NCBI GenBank assembly: GCA_963819635.1
Contig: CAWFWX010000006.1
Location: 124,001-188,000 of the forward strand
Direction: 5' to 3'
Length of the DNA: 64,000 nucleotides
From: JACVRW01 sp963819635
GTDB lineage: Bacteria; Actinomycetota; Thermoleophilia; Solirubrobacterales; Thermoleophilaceae
In this document: positions 48,265 through 55,146 of the stretch, one piece after another
How positions within the stretch are numbered: position 1 is the stretch's first letter
Layout of the letters: every line of letters starts with the position of its first letter
Position numbers and translations under genes: made by a program
Notes under the pieces: model-generated
What the model was told of the DNA's origin: nothing
Database searches by the model: none
Seen by the model: only the letters and a program-made list of their open reading frames with translations

Positions 48265-49149
48265 ATGACCGATCGAGCAGACTGGCGCGCGAACGAGCTG
48301 GGTCCTTCCCAGGTGGTGGAGCTGGGCGGCGGGCGGCGCATTCGCGCGCACGTGACGGGCGAGGGCCCCGCGATCGTGTTCGCGCACGGCGTGCTCGTGA
48401 ACGCGAATCTGTGGCGCAAGGTCGTGCCGCGCGTCGAGGGCTTCACGCGTGTCTCGCTCGACCTGCCGCTCGGCTCGCACCTCGAGCCGATGCCGAAGGG
48501 GACCGACCTGCGTCCACCCGCCCTTGCGAACCTGATCGCCGACGCCCTCGAAGCGCTCGATCTCCGCGACGTGATGCTCGTGGGCAACGACACCGGTGGC
48601 GCGCTCACCCAGATCGCCGCCGCGAACCGCCCGGAGCGGATCGGGGCGATCGTGCTCACCTCGTGCGACGCGTTCGAGAACTTTCCGCCCCGCCTGTTCC
48701 GTGTCGCGCTCGCTCCGGCGCGGGTGCCGGGCGCGATCCCGGTGGCGTTCGGCGCTCTACGGCTTCGCCCGCTGCGCCGGCTCCCGATCGCCTTCGGCTG
48801 GCTCACGAACGGCCCGATCGACCCCGACGCCGAGGACTCCTACGTGCTCCCGGTGCTGACTCGCCGCGAGATCCGCCGCGACGTGCGCGGCGTGCTCGGC
48901 GGCCTCGATTCCGCCCACACGCTCGACGCCGCGACCAAGCTCACGGGCTGGGACAAGCCCGCGCTGATCGCGTGGTCGGCGGAGGACCGCTTCTTCCCGC
49001 GCGAGCACGGCGAGCGGCTCGCGAAGCTCATCCCGGACGCCCGGCTGGAGTTCATCGAGGGCGCGCGCACGTTCTCGCCGGAGGACCGTCCCGAGCGCCT
49101 CGCCGAGCTCATCCGAGACTTCGCGCGGACGCCGGCGCCGGCCGGCTGA
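48265..49149 (+). CDS. Alpha/beta hydrolase with Asp-type nucleophile elbow
   Basis: A 294-residue alpha/beta-fold protein. The oxyanion HG appears in VFAHGVLVNANLW; the nucleophile elbow is GNDTGG with Asp109 instead of Ser, as in haloalkane dehalogenases and epoxide hydrolases. A possible acid is in WSAEDRFFP. At the usual His position (before SPEDRPERLAELI) the sequence has EGARTFS, with no His. It may therefore be a non-hydrolytic or altered enzyme. ATG at 48265 with GGAGGTGG upstream is preferred over an ATG at 48250 inside the operator. Confidence 0.82.
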   Translation: MTDRADWRANELGPSQVVELGGGRRIRAHVTGEGPAIVFAHGVLVNANLWRKVVPRVEGFTRVSLDLPLGSHLEPMPKGTDLRPPALANLIADALEALDLRDVMLVGNDTGGALTQIAAANRPERIGAIVLTSCDAFENFPPRLFRVALAPARVPGAIPVAFGALRLRPLRRLPIAFGWLTNGPIDPDAEDSYVLPVLTRREIRRDVRGVLGGLDSAHTLDAATKLTGWDKPALIAWSAEDRFFPREHGERLAKLIPDARLEFIEGARTFSPEDRPERLAELIRDFARTPAPAG

Positions 49150-49210
49150 GCCGCCCCTCAGTGGCCGCGCTCGGCCGCGAGCCAGCCGACTCCGCGCCGT
49201 GCGCCCAGAT

Positions 49211-49702
49211 TCAGAGGCTGCGGCGGTAGCGGACCTCGGGGATGTTCGCCCAGGCCTCCTCGACCTTCTCGGCGCCGTCGCGGACGAAGCCCTGTGCCTC
49301 GTAGAACGCGTTCGCGCGGTCGTTCGCCGCGAAGGACCAGACGGTGGCCTCGGTGAAGCCGCGCTCGCGGAGGGAATCCAGCACCGCGGGCATCAGCTCG
49401 CGGCCGACGCCCTGACGCCAGCGACCGGTCGCCACAAAGAAGCTGCGCACCTCGCCCACCGCCGGGCCGGCGTCGTCGTCGCGGCAATCCCCGGAAGCGC
49501 TGAAGCCGAGCAGCTCGCCGTCCTCCTCCGCGAGCAGCATGGACACTGCTGGGTCTTCGATCAGCGCATACCAGCGCTCGGCGTTCACCTCCGGGAAGTC
49601 GTGCCCGGGAGGTAGCAGTTCCGTGAACCCCGCCCGAGCCGACTCGTCCCACACGCGCGCCCAGACGGGCTGGTCGCTCCGCCTGGCGAGGCGGACGTTC
49701 AG
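49211..49702 (-). CDS. GNAT acetyltransferase, probable CTG start
   Basis: A roughly 163-residue GNAT protein: LLGFSASG, VGEVRSFFVATGRWRQGVGRELMPAVLDSLRERGFTEATVWSFAANDRANAFYEAQGFVRDG. The first strand (NVRLARRSDQPVWARVWDESARAGF) lies upstream of the first conventional start, GTG 49654, and in frame back to CTG 49702, which overlaps the CysO-like stop as CTGA. A CTG start is therefore suggested by homology and coupling; otherwise the protein lacks its first strand. It may acetylate a product of the pathway, but nothing shows which. Confidence 0.7.
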   Translation of the reverse strand: MNVRLARRSDQPVWARVWDESARAGFTELLPPGHDFPEVNAERWYALIEDPAVSMLLAEEDGELLGFSASGDCRDDDAGPAVGEVRSFFVATGRWRQGVGRELMPAVLDSLRERGFTEATVWSFAANDRANAFYEAQGFVRDGAEKVEEAWANIPEVRYRRSL

Positions 49703-49977
49703 CGGCTGCCGCCGGCCATGGCCGGCAGGATCACGACCGTGTCGCTGTCTGACACGCTCGTGTCGAGGCCGTCGAGCACACGCACGTCCTCGTCGTTCAG
49801 ATAAACGTTCACGTAGCGGTTCAGCTCGCCGTCCTCGGAGAACAGCTGCGACTCCGTGGCGGGGTGCTGCGAGGCCAGCGAGCGCAGGACCTCGCCGACG
49901 TTCCCGCCCGAGGCCTGAAGCTCCTTCTCACCGCCGACTGAGCCCCGGAGCACCGGGGGGATCTTGATCGTGGCCAT
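49699..49977 (-). CDS. cysO: CysO/MoaD-like ubiquitin-fold sulfur carrier with C-terminal cap
   Basis: A 92-residue sulfur-carrier protein: IKIPPVLRGSVGGEKELQASGGNVGEVLRSL, ELNRYVNVYLNDEDVRVLDGLDTSVSDSDTVVILPAMAGGSR. Compared from memory with mycobacterial CysO (which ends VAGG), the VNIYVNDEDVR and ILPAxAGG blocks match. Two extra residues, Ser-Arg, follow the diglycine, so the C-terminus must be trimmed before adenylation and thiocarboxylate formation. It lies 14 bp downstream of the moeZ-like gene. Confidence 0.88.
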   Translation of the reverse strand: MATIKIPPVLRGSVGGEKELQASGGNVGEVLRSLASQHPATESQLFSEDGELNRYVNVYLNDEDVRVLDGLDTSVSDSDTVVILPAMAGGSR

Positions 49978-49991
49978 ACGCGAGCGGCAGC

Positions 49992-51176
49992 CTAGCCAGC
50001 GCCCGCGCAGAACGCCTCGTAGTCGGGGAAGACGCCCATCTCGTCGTCGGAGATCTCGCTGGGGTCGCGCGAGCAGATCGGGCAGTCGGGGTCGCGGCGG
50101 ACCTTGAGCTCGGTGAACGTCGTGCCGAGCGCGTCGTAGAGCAGCAGGCGGCCGGCCATCGTGTCGCCGGCGCCGGTGATCAGCTTGATGACCTCGACCG
50201 ACTGGAGCAGGCCCATCACGCCCGGCAGCACGCCGAGCACGCCGGCGGCGCCGCACGAGGGCGCCAGCTCTGCGGGCGGCGGCGTCGGGTAGAGGCAGCG
50301 ATAGCACGGCCCCTCGTAGGGGTGGAAGACGGAGAGCTGGCCCTCGAACCCGAGGATCGAGGCCGACACGACCGGGATCTGGAGTCGCACGCTCGCGTCG
50401 TTCAGCAGGTAGCGCGTGGGGAAGTTGTCGAGGCCGTCGACGATCACGTCGTAGCCGTCGGCGATCTCCATGATGTTGTCCGCGCCGAGCCGGACGGGGT
50501 ACTTCTCCACCTTCACGTCCGGGTTGATCTCGTGGATCGAGATCTCCGCCGAGTCGACCTTCGGCACGCCGATGCGGTCGTTCGAGTGCGCCACCTGGCG
50601 CTGGAGGTTCGAGAGGTCGACGACGTCGTTGTCGACGATGCCGAGCGTGCCCACGCCCGCCGCCGCGAGATAGAGCGCAGCCGGCGAGCCGAGCCCGCCC
50701 GCGCCGAGCAGCAGGACCTTCGCGTCGAGCAGCTTGAGCTGCCCCTCGAGCCCGACCTCGGGCACCAGCAGGTGGCGCGAGTAGCGCTCGCGCTGCTCGG
50801 GGGTGAGCGCGCGCGGGACCTCGACGTCGTAGCCGCGGTCCTTCCAGAGCGTGATGCCGCCGCGCATGGAGGCCACGTCCTCGTAGCCGAGCAGCTCCTG
50901 GAGCGTGTGCGCGGCCAGCGCGGAGCGCTGGCCCGATGCGCAGTAGAGAACGACGCGCTTGGAGCGGTCGCCGACCGCGCCCTCTATCCGCGACTCGAGA
51001 TGGCCGCGGGGGACGTGTACCGCGCCGGGCAGGTGGCCGGCCTCGAACTCATGCTGCTCGCGCACGTCGACCAGAACGGCACCGTTGCCGTTCTGCTGGA
51101 GCTTGTGGACGTCGGTCGGGTCGACCTCGTTGATCTGCTCCTTGATCTTGCGAATCAGCTCTGCGCCAGACGCCAT
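49992..51176 (-). CDS. moeZ: MoeZ-like adenylyltransferase/sulfurtransferase (rhodanese-ThiF fusion)
   Basis: A 394-residue enzyme that adenylates a carrier's terminal Gly and transfers sulfur. The N-terminal domain is rhodanese (residues 20-115: LVDVREQHEFEAGHLPGAVHVP; active YCASGQR with Cys79). The C-terminal domain is E1-like ThiF/MoeB (from about 125: YSRHLLVPEVGLEGQLKLLDAKVLLLGAGGLGSPAALYLAAAGVG...DNDVVDLSNLQRQ) with zinc ligands CYRC and CPIC. Mycobacterial MoeZ has the reverse order, with rhodanese last. It should load sulfur on the adjacent CysO-like protein. Confidence 0.93.
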   Translation of the reverse strand: MASGAELIRKIKEQINEVDPTDVHKLQQNGNGAVLVDVREQHEFEAGHLPGAVHVPRGHLESRIEGAVGDRSKRVVLYCASGQRSALAAHTLQELLGYEDVASMRGGITLWKDRGYDVEVPRALTPEQRERYSRHLLVPEVGLEGQLKLLDAKVLLLGAGGLGSPAALYLAAAGVGTLGIVDNDVVDLSNLQRQVAHSNDRIGVPKVDSAEISIHEINPDVKVEKYPVRLGADNIMEIADGYDVIVDGLDNFPTRYLLNDASVRLQIPVVSASILGFEGQLSVFHPYEGPCYRCLYPTPPPAELAPSCGAAGVLGVLPGVMGLLQSVEVIKLITGAGDTMAGRLLLYDALGTTFTELKVRRDPDCPICSRDPSEISDDEMGVFPDYEAFCAGAG

Positions 51177-51212
51177 CTACGCGATTACCTCAATACCCGG
51201 TCGGGATTCAAT

Positions 51213-51228
51213 ACTTCAGAAAGTGTAG
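51213..51228 (-). promoter_or_regulatory. 16-nt box shared with the cysM upstream region (copy 2)
   Basis: CTACACTTTCTGAAGT on the minus strand, 36 bp upstream of the moeZ-like ATG. It is identical to the box at 47229-47244. After the box both copies continue TG-x-ATCC. It follows immediately after a strong hairpin at 51244-51271. Confidence 0.6.
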
Positions 51229-51243
51229 CGCCCCCGAACGACA

Positions 51244-51271
51244 GCCGGGGCGCCCTTTCGGACGCCCCGGC
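51244..51271 (-). terminator. Strong GC-rich hairpin between ncRNA candidate and moeZ promoter
   Basis: A perfect 9-bp stem GCCGGGGCG/CGCCCCGGC with a 10-nt loop. Read on the minus strand it is followed by TGTCGTT, a weak U-tract, and then the cysM/moeZ box, so it may end a transcript arriving from the right (the ncRNA candidate) before moeZ begins. Confidence 0.45.
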
Positions 51272-51396
51272 GGAAGACCCAGACCTAGATTGTGCGGAAG
51301 CCCTTGGCAGTTCCACCTGCTTAAGCCTCACCAGAAGTTTCGTCTTCGGCGATGCCTGCCGATATGGGGTGGAGACCCCATTTGTGGGTTCCCGCC
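51269..51396 (-). ncRNA. Candidate structured RNA, 6S-like architecture
   Basis: No open frame of interest lies in this segment, but its ends pair over 12 bp with one bulge: GGCGGAA-g-ACCCA (51269-51281) with TGGGTTCCCGCC (51385-51396). Inside are a hairpin ATGGGGT-GGAG-ACCCCAT (51363-51380), an upper stem GGCAG (51306-51310)/CTGCC (51356-51360) and a small apical hairpin near GAAG...CTTC. A closing stem, a large central bubble with side hairpin and an apical stem are the plan of 6S RNA. In the minus strand the outer stem gains a G-U pair where plus has A-C, but one inner pair favours plus, so the orientation is unsure. Family membership is inference only. Confidence 0.4.
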
Positions 51397-51423
51397 CTGT
51401 TCCGATTGATGAGACGACCCTTA

Positions 51424-52437
51424 ATGACCAGACGCGACGACTCCCTGATCGGACAGGTCGTGGCCGCCAACGTGGTCCTCGTCGCGATCACCCTGTTCGC
51501 AGCGAGCCTCGCGGCCGGCCTCGACCTCACGGTCTCAGACCAGCGCTGGTCCTTCCTCATCCTCGCGCTCGCGATCGTCCTCACCCTGTGCGTGAACATG
51601 TGGATGCTCCAGCGCCGCTTCGCGCCGCTCGAGCGGCTGATCAAGCGCATCGAGGGCATCGACCCCGCCGAGCCTTCGAGCCACCAGCTGCCGGACCGCG
51701 ACCCGGTCGAGGAGATCGACAAGCTCTCGCGCTCGTTCAACCGGCTGCTCGAGCGCATCGAGGAGGAGCGGCGCCGCTCCGGCACTCTCGCGATGCGCGC
51801 GCAGGAGGAGGAGCGCCGCCGTCTGGCGCGCGACCTCCACGACGAGGTGAACCAGGCGCTCACCGCCATCCTGCTCCGGCTCGAAGCGCTCGCCCAGGAC
51901 AGCCCCGGCGTGAACATGGGCGAGGTGACCGAGCTCAAGCGGCTCGTGAACCAGGCGATGGAGGAGCTCCTGAACCTCGCGCGCCAGCTTCGCCCGAGCG
52001 CGCTCGACGACCACGGGCTGATGCCCGCCGTCGAGACGCAGCTGAAGCGCTTCTCCGCGCGCACGGGCGTGGAGGTCAACCTGACCACGGAGGGCGATCC
52101 CGACACGCTCCCCGAGGACGTGCAGACGGCGGTCTACCGCATCCTCCAGGAGGCGCTCGCGAACATCGGCCGGCACGCGGCGGCCACCGCCGTCGCGGTG
52201 GAGGTCGAGGCCGAGGATGAGCGGCTCGAGGTCCGGATCCGCGACGACGGCGCCGGGTTCGACCCCGCCGCCCTCGCGCGCGGCACGCGCAGGAACGGGC
52301 CGGGCGCCGGGCTCGGCCTGAGCGGCATGGCCGAGCGCGCCCGCCTCGCCGGCGGCGAGCTCGACGTGCGCTCGGCTCCGGGCGGCGGCACCACCGTCGC
52401 GCTCCGCATCGCACACCTCCAGCGGGTGGCTTCGTGA
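51424..52437 (+). CDS. Sensor histidine kinase (HisKA_3, NarX/LuxR-system type)
   Basis: A 337-residue kinase. Two membrane helices (about 10-32 and 44-64) with almost no extracytoplasmic loop, a HAMP domain (about 65-115), HisKA_3 phosphoacceptor ARDLHDEVNQALTAILLRLE (His139) and a HATPase domain (YRILQEALANIGRHAAATAV; RDDGAGFDP; GAGLGLSGMAERARLAGGELDVRSAPGGGT). The short loop suggests it senses a membrane or intracellular cue. ATG at 51424 is preferred; ATG 51409 is possible. Its stop overlaps the response-regulator start by 4 bp. Confidence 0.93.
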   Translation: MTRRDDSLIGQVVAANVVLVAITLFAASLAAGLDLTVSDQRWSFLILALAIVLTLCVNMWMLQRRFAPLERLIKRIEGIDPAEPSSHQLPDRDPVEEIDKLSRSFNRLLERIEEERRRSGTLAMRAQEEERRRLARDLHDEVNQALTAILLRLEALAQDSPGVNMGEVTELKRLVNQAMEELLNLARQLRPSALDDHGLMPAVETQLKRFSARTGVEVNLTTEGDPDTLPEDVQTAVYRILQEALANIGRHAAATAVAVEVEAEDERLEVRIRDDGAGFDPAALARGTRRNGPGAGLGLSGMAERARLAGGELDVRSAPGGGTTVALRIAHLQRVAS

Positions 52438-53069
52438 TCCGCGTCCTGATCGCGGACGACCACGGCATCGTGCGCTCAGGACTCCGAATGCTGATCGAGC
52501 GCCAGCCCGACATGGAGGTGGTAGCGGAGGCCGAGGACGGCGTATCGGCGCTCGAATCGACGCAGGAGCACCGGCCGAACGTCGCGGTGCTCGACGTCTC
52601 GATGCCGCGCATGACCGGCCTGCAGGCGGCGCGCGAGATCCGTGCCCACGCGCCCGACACGCGCGTGCTGATGCTCTCGATGCACGACGACGAGCGCTAC
52701 TTCCTCGAGGGCCTGGAGGCCGGAGCTGCCGGCTACGTGCTGAAGCGCGCCGCCGACAAGGACCTGATCGACGCGGTGCGCACTGTCGCCGAGGGCCGGA
52801 CCTTCCTGTCTGACGACGCGCAGAAGACGCTCATGGACGAGTGGCTCGAGGGCGGCTCGACCGACGTGGACGACGGCCTGACGCCGCGCGAGCTCGAGGT
52901 CGTGAAGCTGATCGCCGAGGCCTTCACCAACAAGCAGATCGCCGAGACGCTGAAGCTCTCCGAGAAGACGGTCGAGTCGCACCGGACGAACGTGTTCGGC
53001 AAGCTCGGCATGCGCGACCGCGTGGAGATCGTGCGCTACGCGATCCGGCGCGGGCTCGTCGAGCCGTAG
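52434..53069 (+). CDS. NarL/FixJ family response regulator
   Basis: A 211-residue regulator: receiver domain MIRVLIADDHGIVRSGLRMLIERQPDMEVV with phosphoacceptor Asp54 (VAVLDVSMP), switch residues (MLSMHDDE; YVLKRAADKDL), and a C-terminal LuxR HTH LTPRELEVVKLIAEAFTNKQIAETLKLSEKTVESHRTNVFGKLGMRDRVEIVRYAIRRGL. The partner is the kinase directly upstream. GTG 52434 start. The 3' end overlaps the convergent CtaG gene by 34 bp. Confidence 0.95.
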   Translation: MIRVLIADDHGIVRSGLRMLIERQPDMEVVAEAEDGVSALESTQEHRPNVAVLDVSMPRMTGLQAAREIRAHAPDTRVLMLSMHDDERYFLEGLEAGAAGYVLKRAADKDLIDAVRTVAEGRTFLSDDAQKTLMDEWLEGGSTDVDDGLTPRELEVVKLIAEAFTNKQIAETLKLSEKTVESHRTNVFGKLGMRDRVEIVRYAIRRGLVEP

Positions 53070-53864
53070 GCGGCCGCCTCTGCCTCCGCTCGGTCGTGGT
53101 CCTGGCCGGAGCGGAAGAAGAAGAACGCGACGGCGAACAGGATGATCGCCACGTCGAGGCTGAGCATCAGGCCACCGGCGATCTGCTGGTCGGCGAGCGG
53201 CTTCAGGCCGTGCTCGGAGGTCCGCCCCACGTACCAGTCATAGGCGGGCGAGCGCATGACGATGAACGCCATCCCGAGGAACATCCCGACCATGCGAGCG
53301 CCGACGATATGGCCGGCCTTCCAGAGCTCGCCGCGCAGACGGCGACGTGTGGGCTCGAGGGCGGGGATCCACACGAGGATGCTGATCAAGAAGAACGACT
53401 GGTGCTGGAGCACGTGCACGAGCGGGTGGTGGAGCGCGGCCTCGAACGCGGGCGCGAAGTGCCAGCCGTAGAGGACGAGCGCATAGGTGGCGATCGCGCC
53501 GAGCGGAGTCGTGAGCTTGCGCATCACGCGCCGAAGCGTCTTGCGCCGCGCGAGCGCGACCATCGCCGGGCGCGGGAGGTAGAAGAAGATCACGGGCGCG
53601 CGCACACCGACGAGGATCAACGGCGCGCCCGAGCTCGGCCAGGAGGAGGTGCTGGGCCATGTGCGCCGAGAGCAGATCCTCGGCCAGCGAGTCCACCGGC
53701 GAGATGAGCGCCACCGCCCAGAGCGCCACGCCGCCGAAGAAGGCGGCCTGCTGGAGCCGGGTGACCTCGAGCCCGCGCCCGCGCGCGACCCCGACGGCGC
53801 GCACGTAGAGCGCCACGCCGACCGTGAGGAAGGCGAGCACGCCGGGGTCGAGCGAAATTGACAC
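53036..53864 (-). CDS. Cytochrome c oxidase assembly factor CtaG-like (frameshifted)
   Basis: A membrane protein of the caa3/CtaG type with about seven helices. One frame gives LDPGVLAFLTVGVALYVRAV, AAFFGGVALWAVALISPVDSLAEDLLSAHMAQHLLLAEL; after a shift near 53632, the other gives APLILVGVRAPVIFFY, PLGAIATYALVLYGWHFAPAFEAALHHPLVHVLQHQSFFLISILVWIPAL and LDVAIILFAVAFFFFRSG. One extra G in CTCGGGCGCGCC explains the break. HxxxxxQH and the HHPLVHVLQH His cluster are the family copper-site candidates. It inserts copper into terminal oxidase; a SCO gene is nearby. Confidence 0.8.
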
Positions 53865-53873
53865 ATTTGGATT

Positions 53874-54356
53874 GTGGTGCAGATCCGCCGCGGCGACTCA
53901 GCTGAGGACCTGAACCGGCTCGTGAGAGTCAACGGCGAGGTCTTCGAGCCCGAATACGGCGTCGATCCGTCGTTCGCTGCCGAGATGGCGCTCCAGCTCG
54001 CCGAGCTGCGCCGATCGGGGTGGCCCGGTCGCGGTGAGGGCCTGTGGATCGCGGAGCTGGACGGTGTTGCCGTCGGCGGCGTCACGCTCAGAGACCTTGG
54101 CGGCGGGATGGCCCGGCTCGGCCATCTCGCGCTCAGGCCGGAGGCGCGCGGGTCCGGCGCCGGCCGGCTGCTCGTGGACGCCGTGCTCGAGGCCGCGCGT
54201 GACGGCGGCTACGACCGGATCGAGCTCGTCACGTTCAGCGAGCTCACCGTCGCGCGCGAGCTCTACCGGCGGGCGGGCTTCGAGCTCACGGAGAGCGAGC
54301 GCACGCTCCGCTGGGGCCGCGAGCTCGACTGGGAGCGCTGGGAGCTGGCTCTCTAG
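53874..54356 (+). CDS. GNAT family N-acetyltransferase
   Basis: A 160-residue GNAT enzyme: QIRRGDSAEDLNRLVRVNGEVFEPEYG, GLWIAELDGVAVGGVTLRDLGGGMARLGHLALRPEARGSGAGRLLVDAVLEAARDGGYDRIELVTFSELTVARELYRRAGFELTESE. The CoA pyrophosphate loop is RPEARGSGAG. Start GTG 53874 (or 53877), 9 bp from the divergent CtaG start. The substrate is unknown. The SCO-like gene follows 10 bp later. Confidence 0.88.
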   Translation: MVQIRRGDSAEDLNRLVRVNGEVFEPEYGVDPSFAAEMALQLAELRRSGWPGRGEGLWIAELDGVAVGGVTLRDLGGGMARLGHLALRPEARGSGAGRLLVDAVLEAARDGGYDRIELVTFSELTVARELYRRAGFELTESERTLRWGRELDWERWELAL

Positions 54357-54366
54357 CCTGCGCCCG

Positions 54367-54969
54367 GTGAACCCGCGCATCGCCGTCGCACTGCTCCTGC
54401 TGGGCGTCGCAGCCCTGGCGGCGATCGTGCTGGCCGTGACCAGCGGGGACGACGACACCGAGCCGGTGGCAGCCGGCAACACCTTCGCCGGCGCCTCGAT
54501 GCCGGAGGGCCTGTTCGCGCCGGACTTCAGGCTGCGGAACCAGGAGGGCGAGCGGGTGTCCATGCGCGCGCTCCGCGGCCGTCCCGTGATCGTCACATTC
54601 CTCTACACCCACTGCGAGGACACCTGCCCGATCCAGGCTCAGACCGTCCGCGGCGCCCTGGACGACCTGGGGCACGACCTGCCCGCACTGGCGGTGGCCG
54701 TGGACCCGCCGAACGACACGCCGCAGAGCGCGCGGAAGTTCCTCGCGGAGCAGCGCGTGAGCGGGCGGCTCGACTTCGTCCTCGGCTCGCGCGCCGAGCT
54801 GCGCCCCGTCTGGGACGGCTTCGGGGTCCGCCCTCAGAGCGTCACGGAGGAGCACAACGCGCGCATCACGCTTGTAGACGCACGCGGGATCCAGCGGGTC
54901 GGCTATCCAGGCTCCGAGGCGACGCCTGAGCGACTGGCGCACGACCTGCGGCTGCTCGAGAGCGAGTGA
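54367..54969 (+). CDS. SCO1/SenC-family copper chaperone-like protein
   Basis: A 200-residue protein with a signal-anchor (NPRIAVALLLLGVAALAAIVLAVTSG) and a thioredoxin-like domain. The copper motif is complete in FLYTHCEDTCPIQAQTVRGAL (C-x3-C) with a distal His in VTEEHNARITLVDARG. It delivers copper to, or reduces, the CuA site of cytochrome oxidase on the outer membrane face. GTG 54367 start. Proximity to the CtaG-like gene supports a role in oxidase assembly. Confidence 0.9.
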   Translation: MNPRIAVALLLLGVAALAAIVLAVTSGDDDTEPVAAGNTFAGASMPEGLFAPDFRLRNQEGERVSMRALRGRPVIVTFLYTHCEDTCPIQAQTVRGALDDLGHDLPALAVAVDPPNDTPQSARKFLAEQRVSGRLDFVLGSRAELRPVWDGFGVRPQSVTEEHNARITLVDARGIQRVGYPGSEATPERLAHDLRLLESE

Positions 54970-55072
54970 AGAGGCTCATCACGCGGCGCCGGCGCGGCCT
55001 GTGCCAGGGCTCGCGGGGCTGTGAGTCCCAGGAGTTCACGAGGGCGGATGCGAACAGTGGTCCGTTGGTCAT
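54866..55072 (-). CDS. Possible small protein antisense to the SCO gene end
   Basis: A 68-codon frame with a strong Shine-Dalgarno (GAAGGAG) 8 bases before its ATG at 55072. The first 35 residues (TNGPLFASALVNSWDSQPRE) lie in the intergenic region; the Arg-rich rest runs antisense to the SCO coding end, so the true protein, if any, may be shorter. No family recognised. It sits 75 bp from the end of the LuxR-type gene. Confidence 0.3.
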   Translation of the reverse strand: MTNGPLFASALVNSWDSQPREPWHRPRRRRVMSLFTRSRAAAGRAPVAQASPRSLDSRPAGSRVRLQA

Positions 55073-55146
55073 TGTGGGCTCCTTCAGTTGGAGGGTCGCC
55101 CACAGCATCCGCCGTTAGGGCATGGCCTCGCGACGGTGATCCGCCC

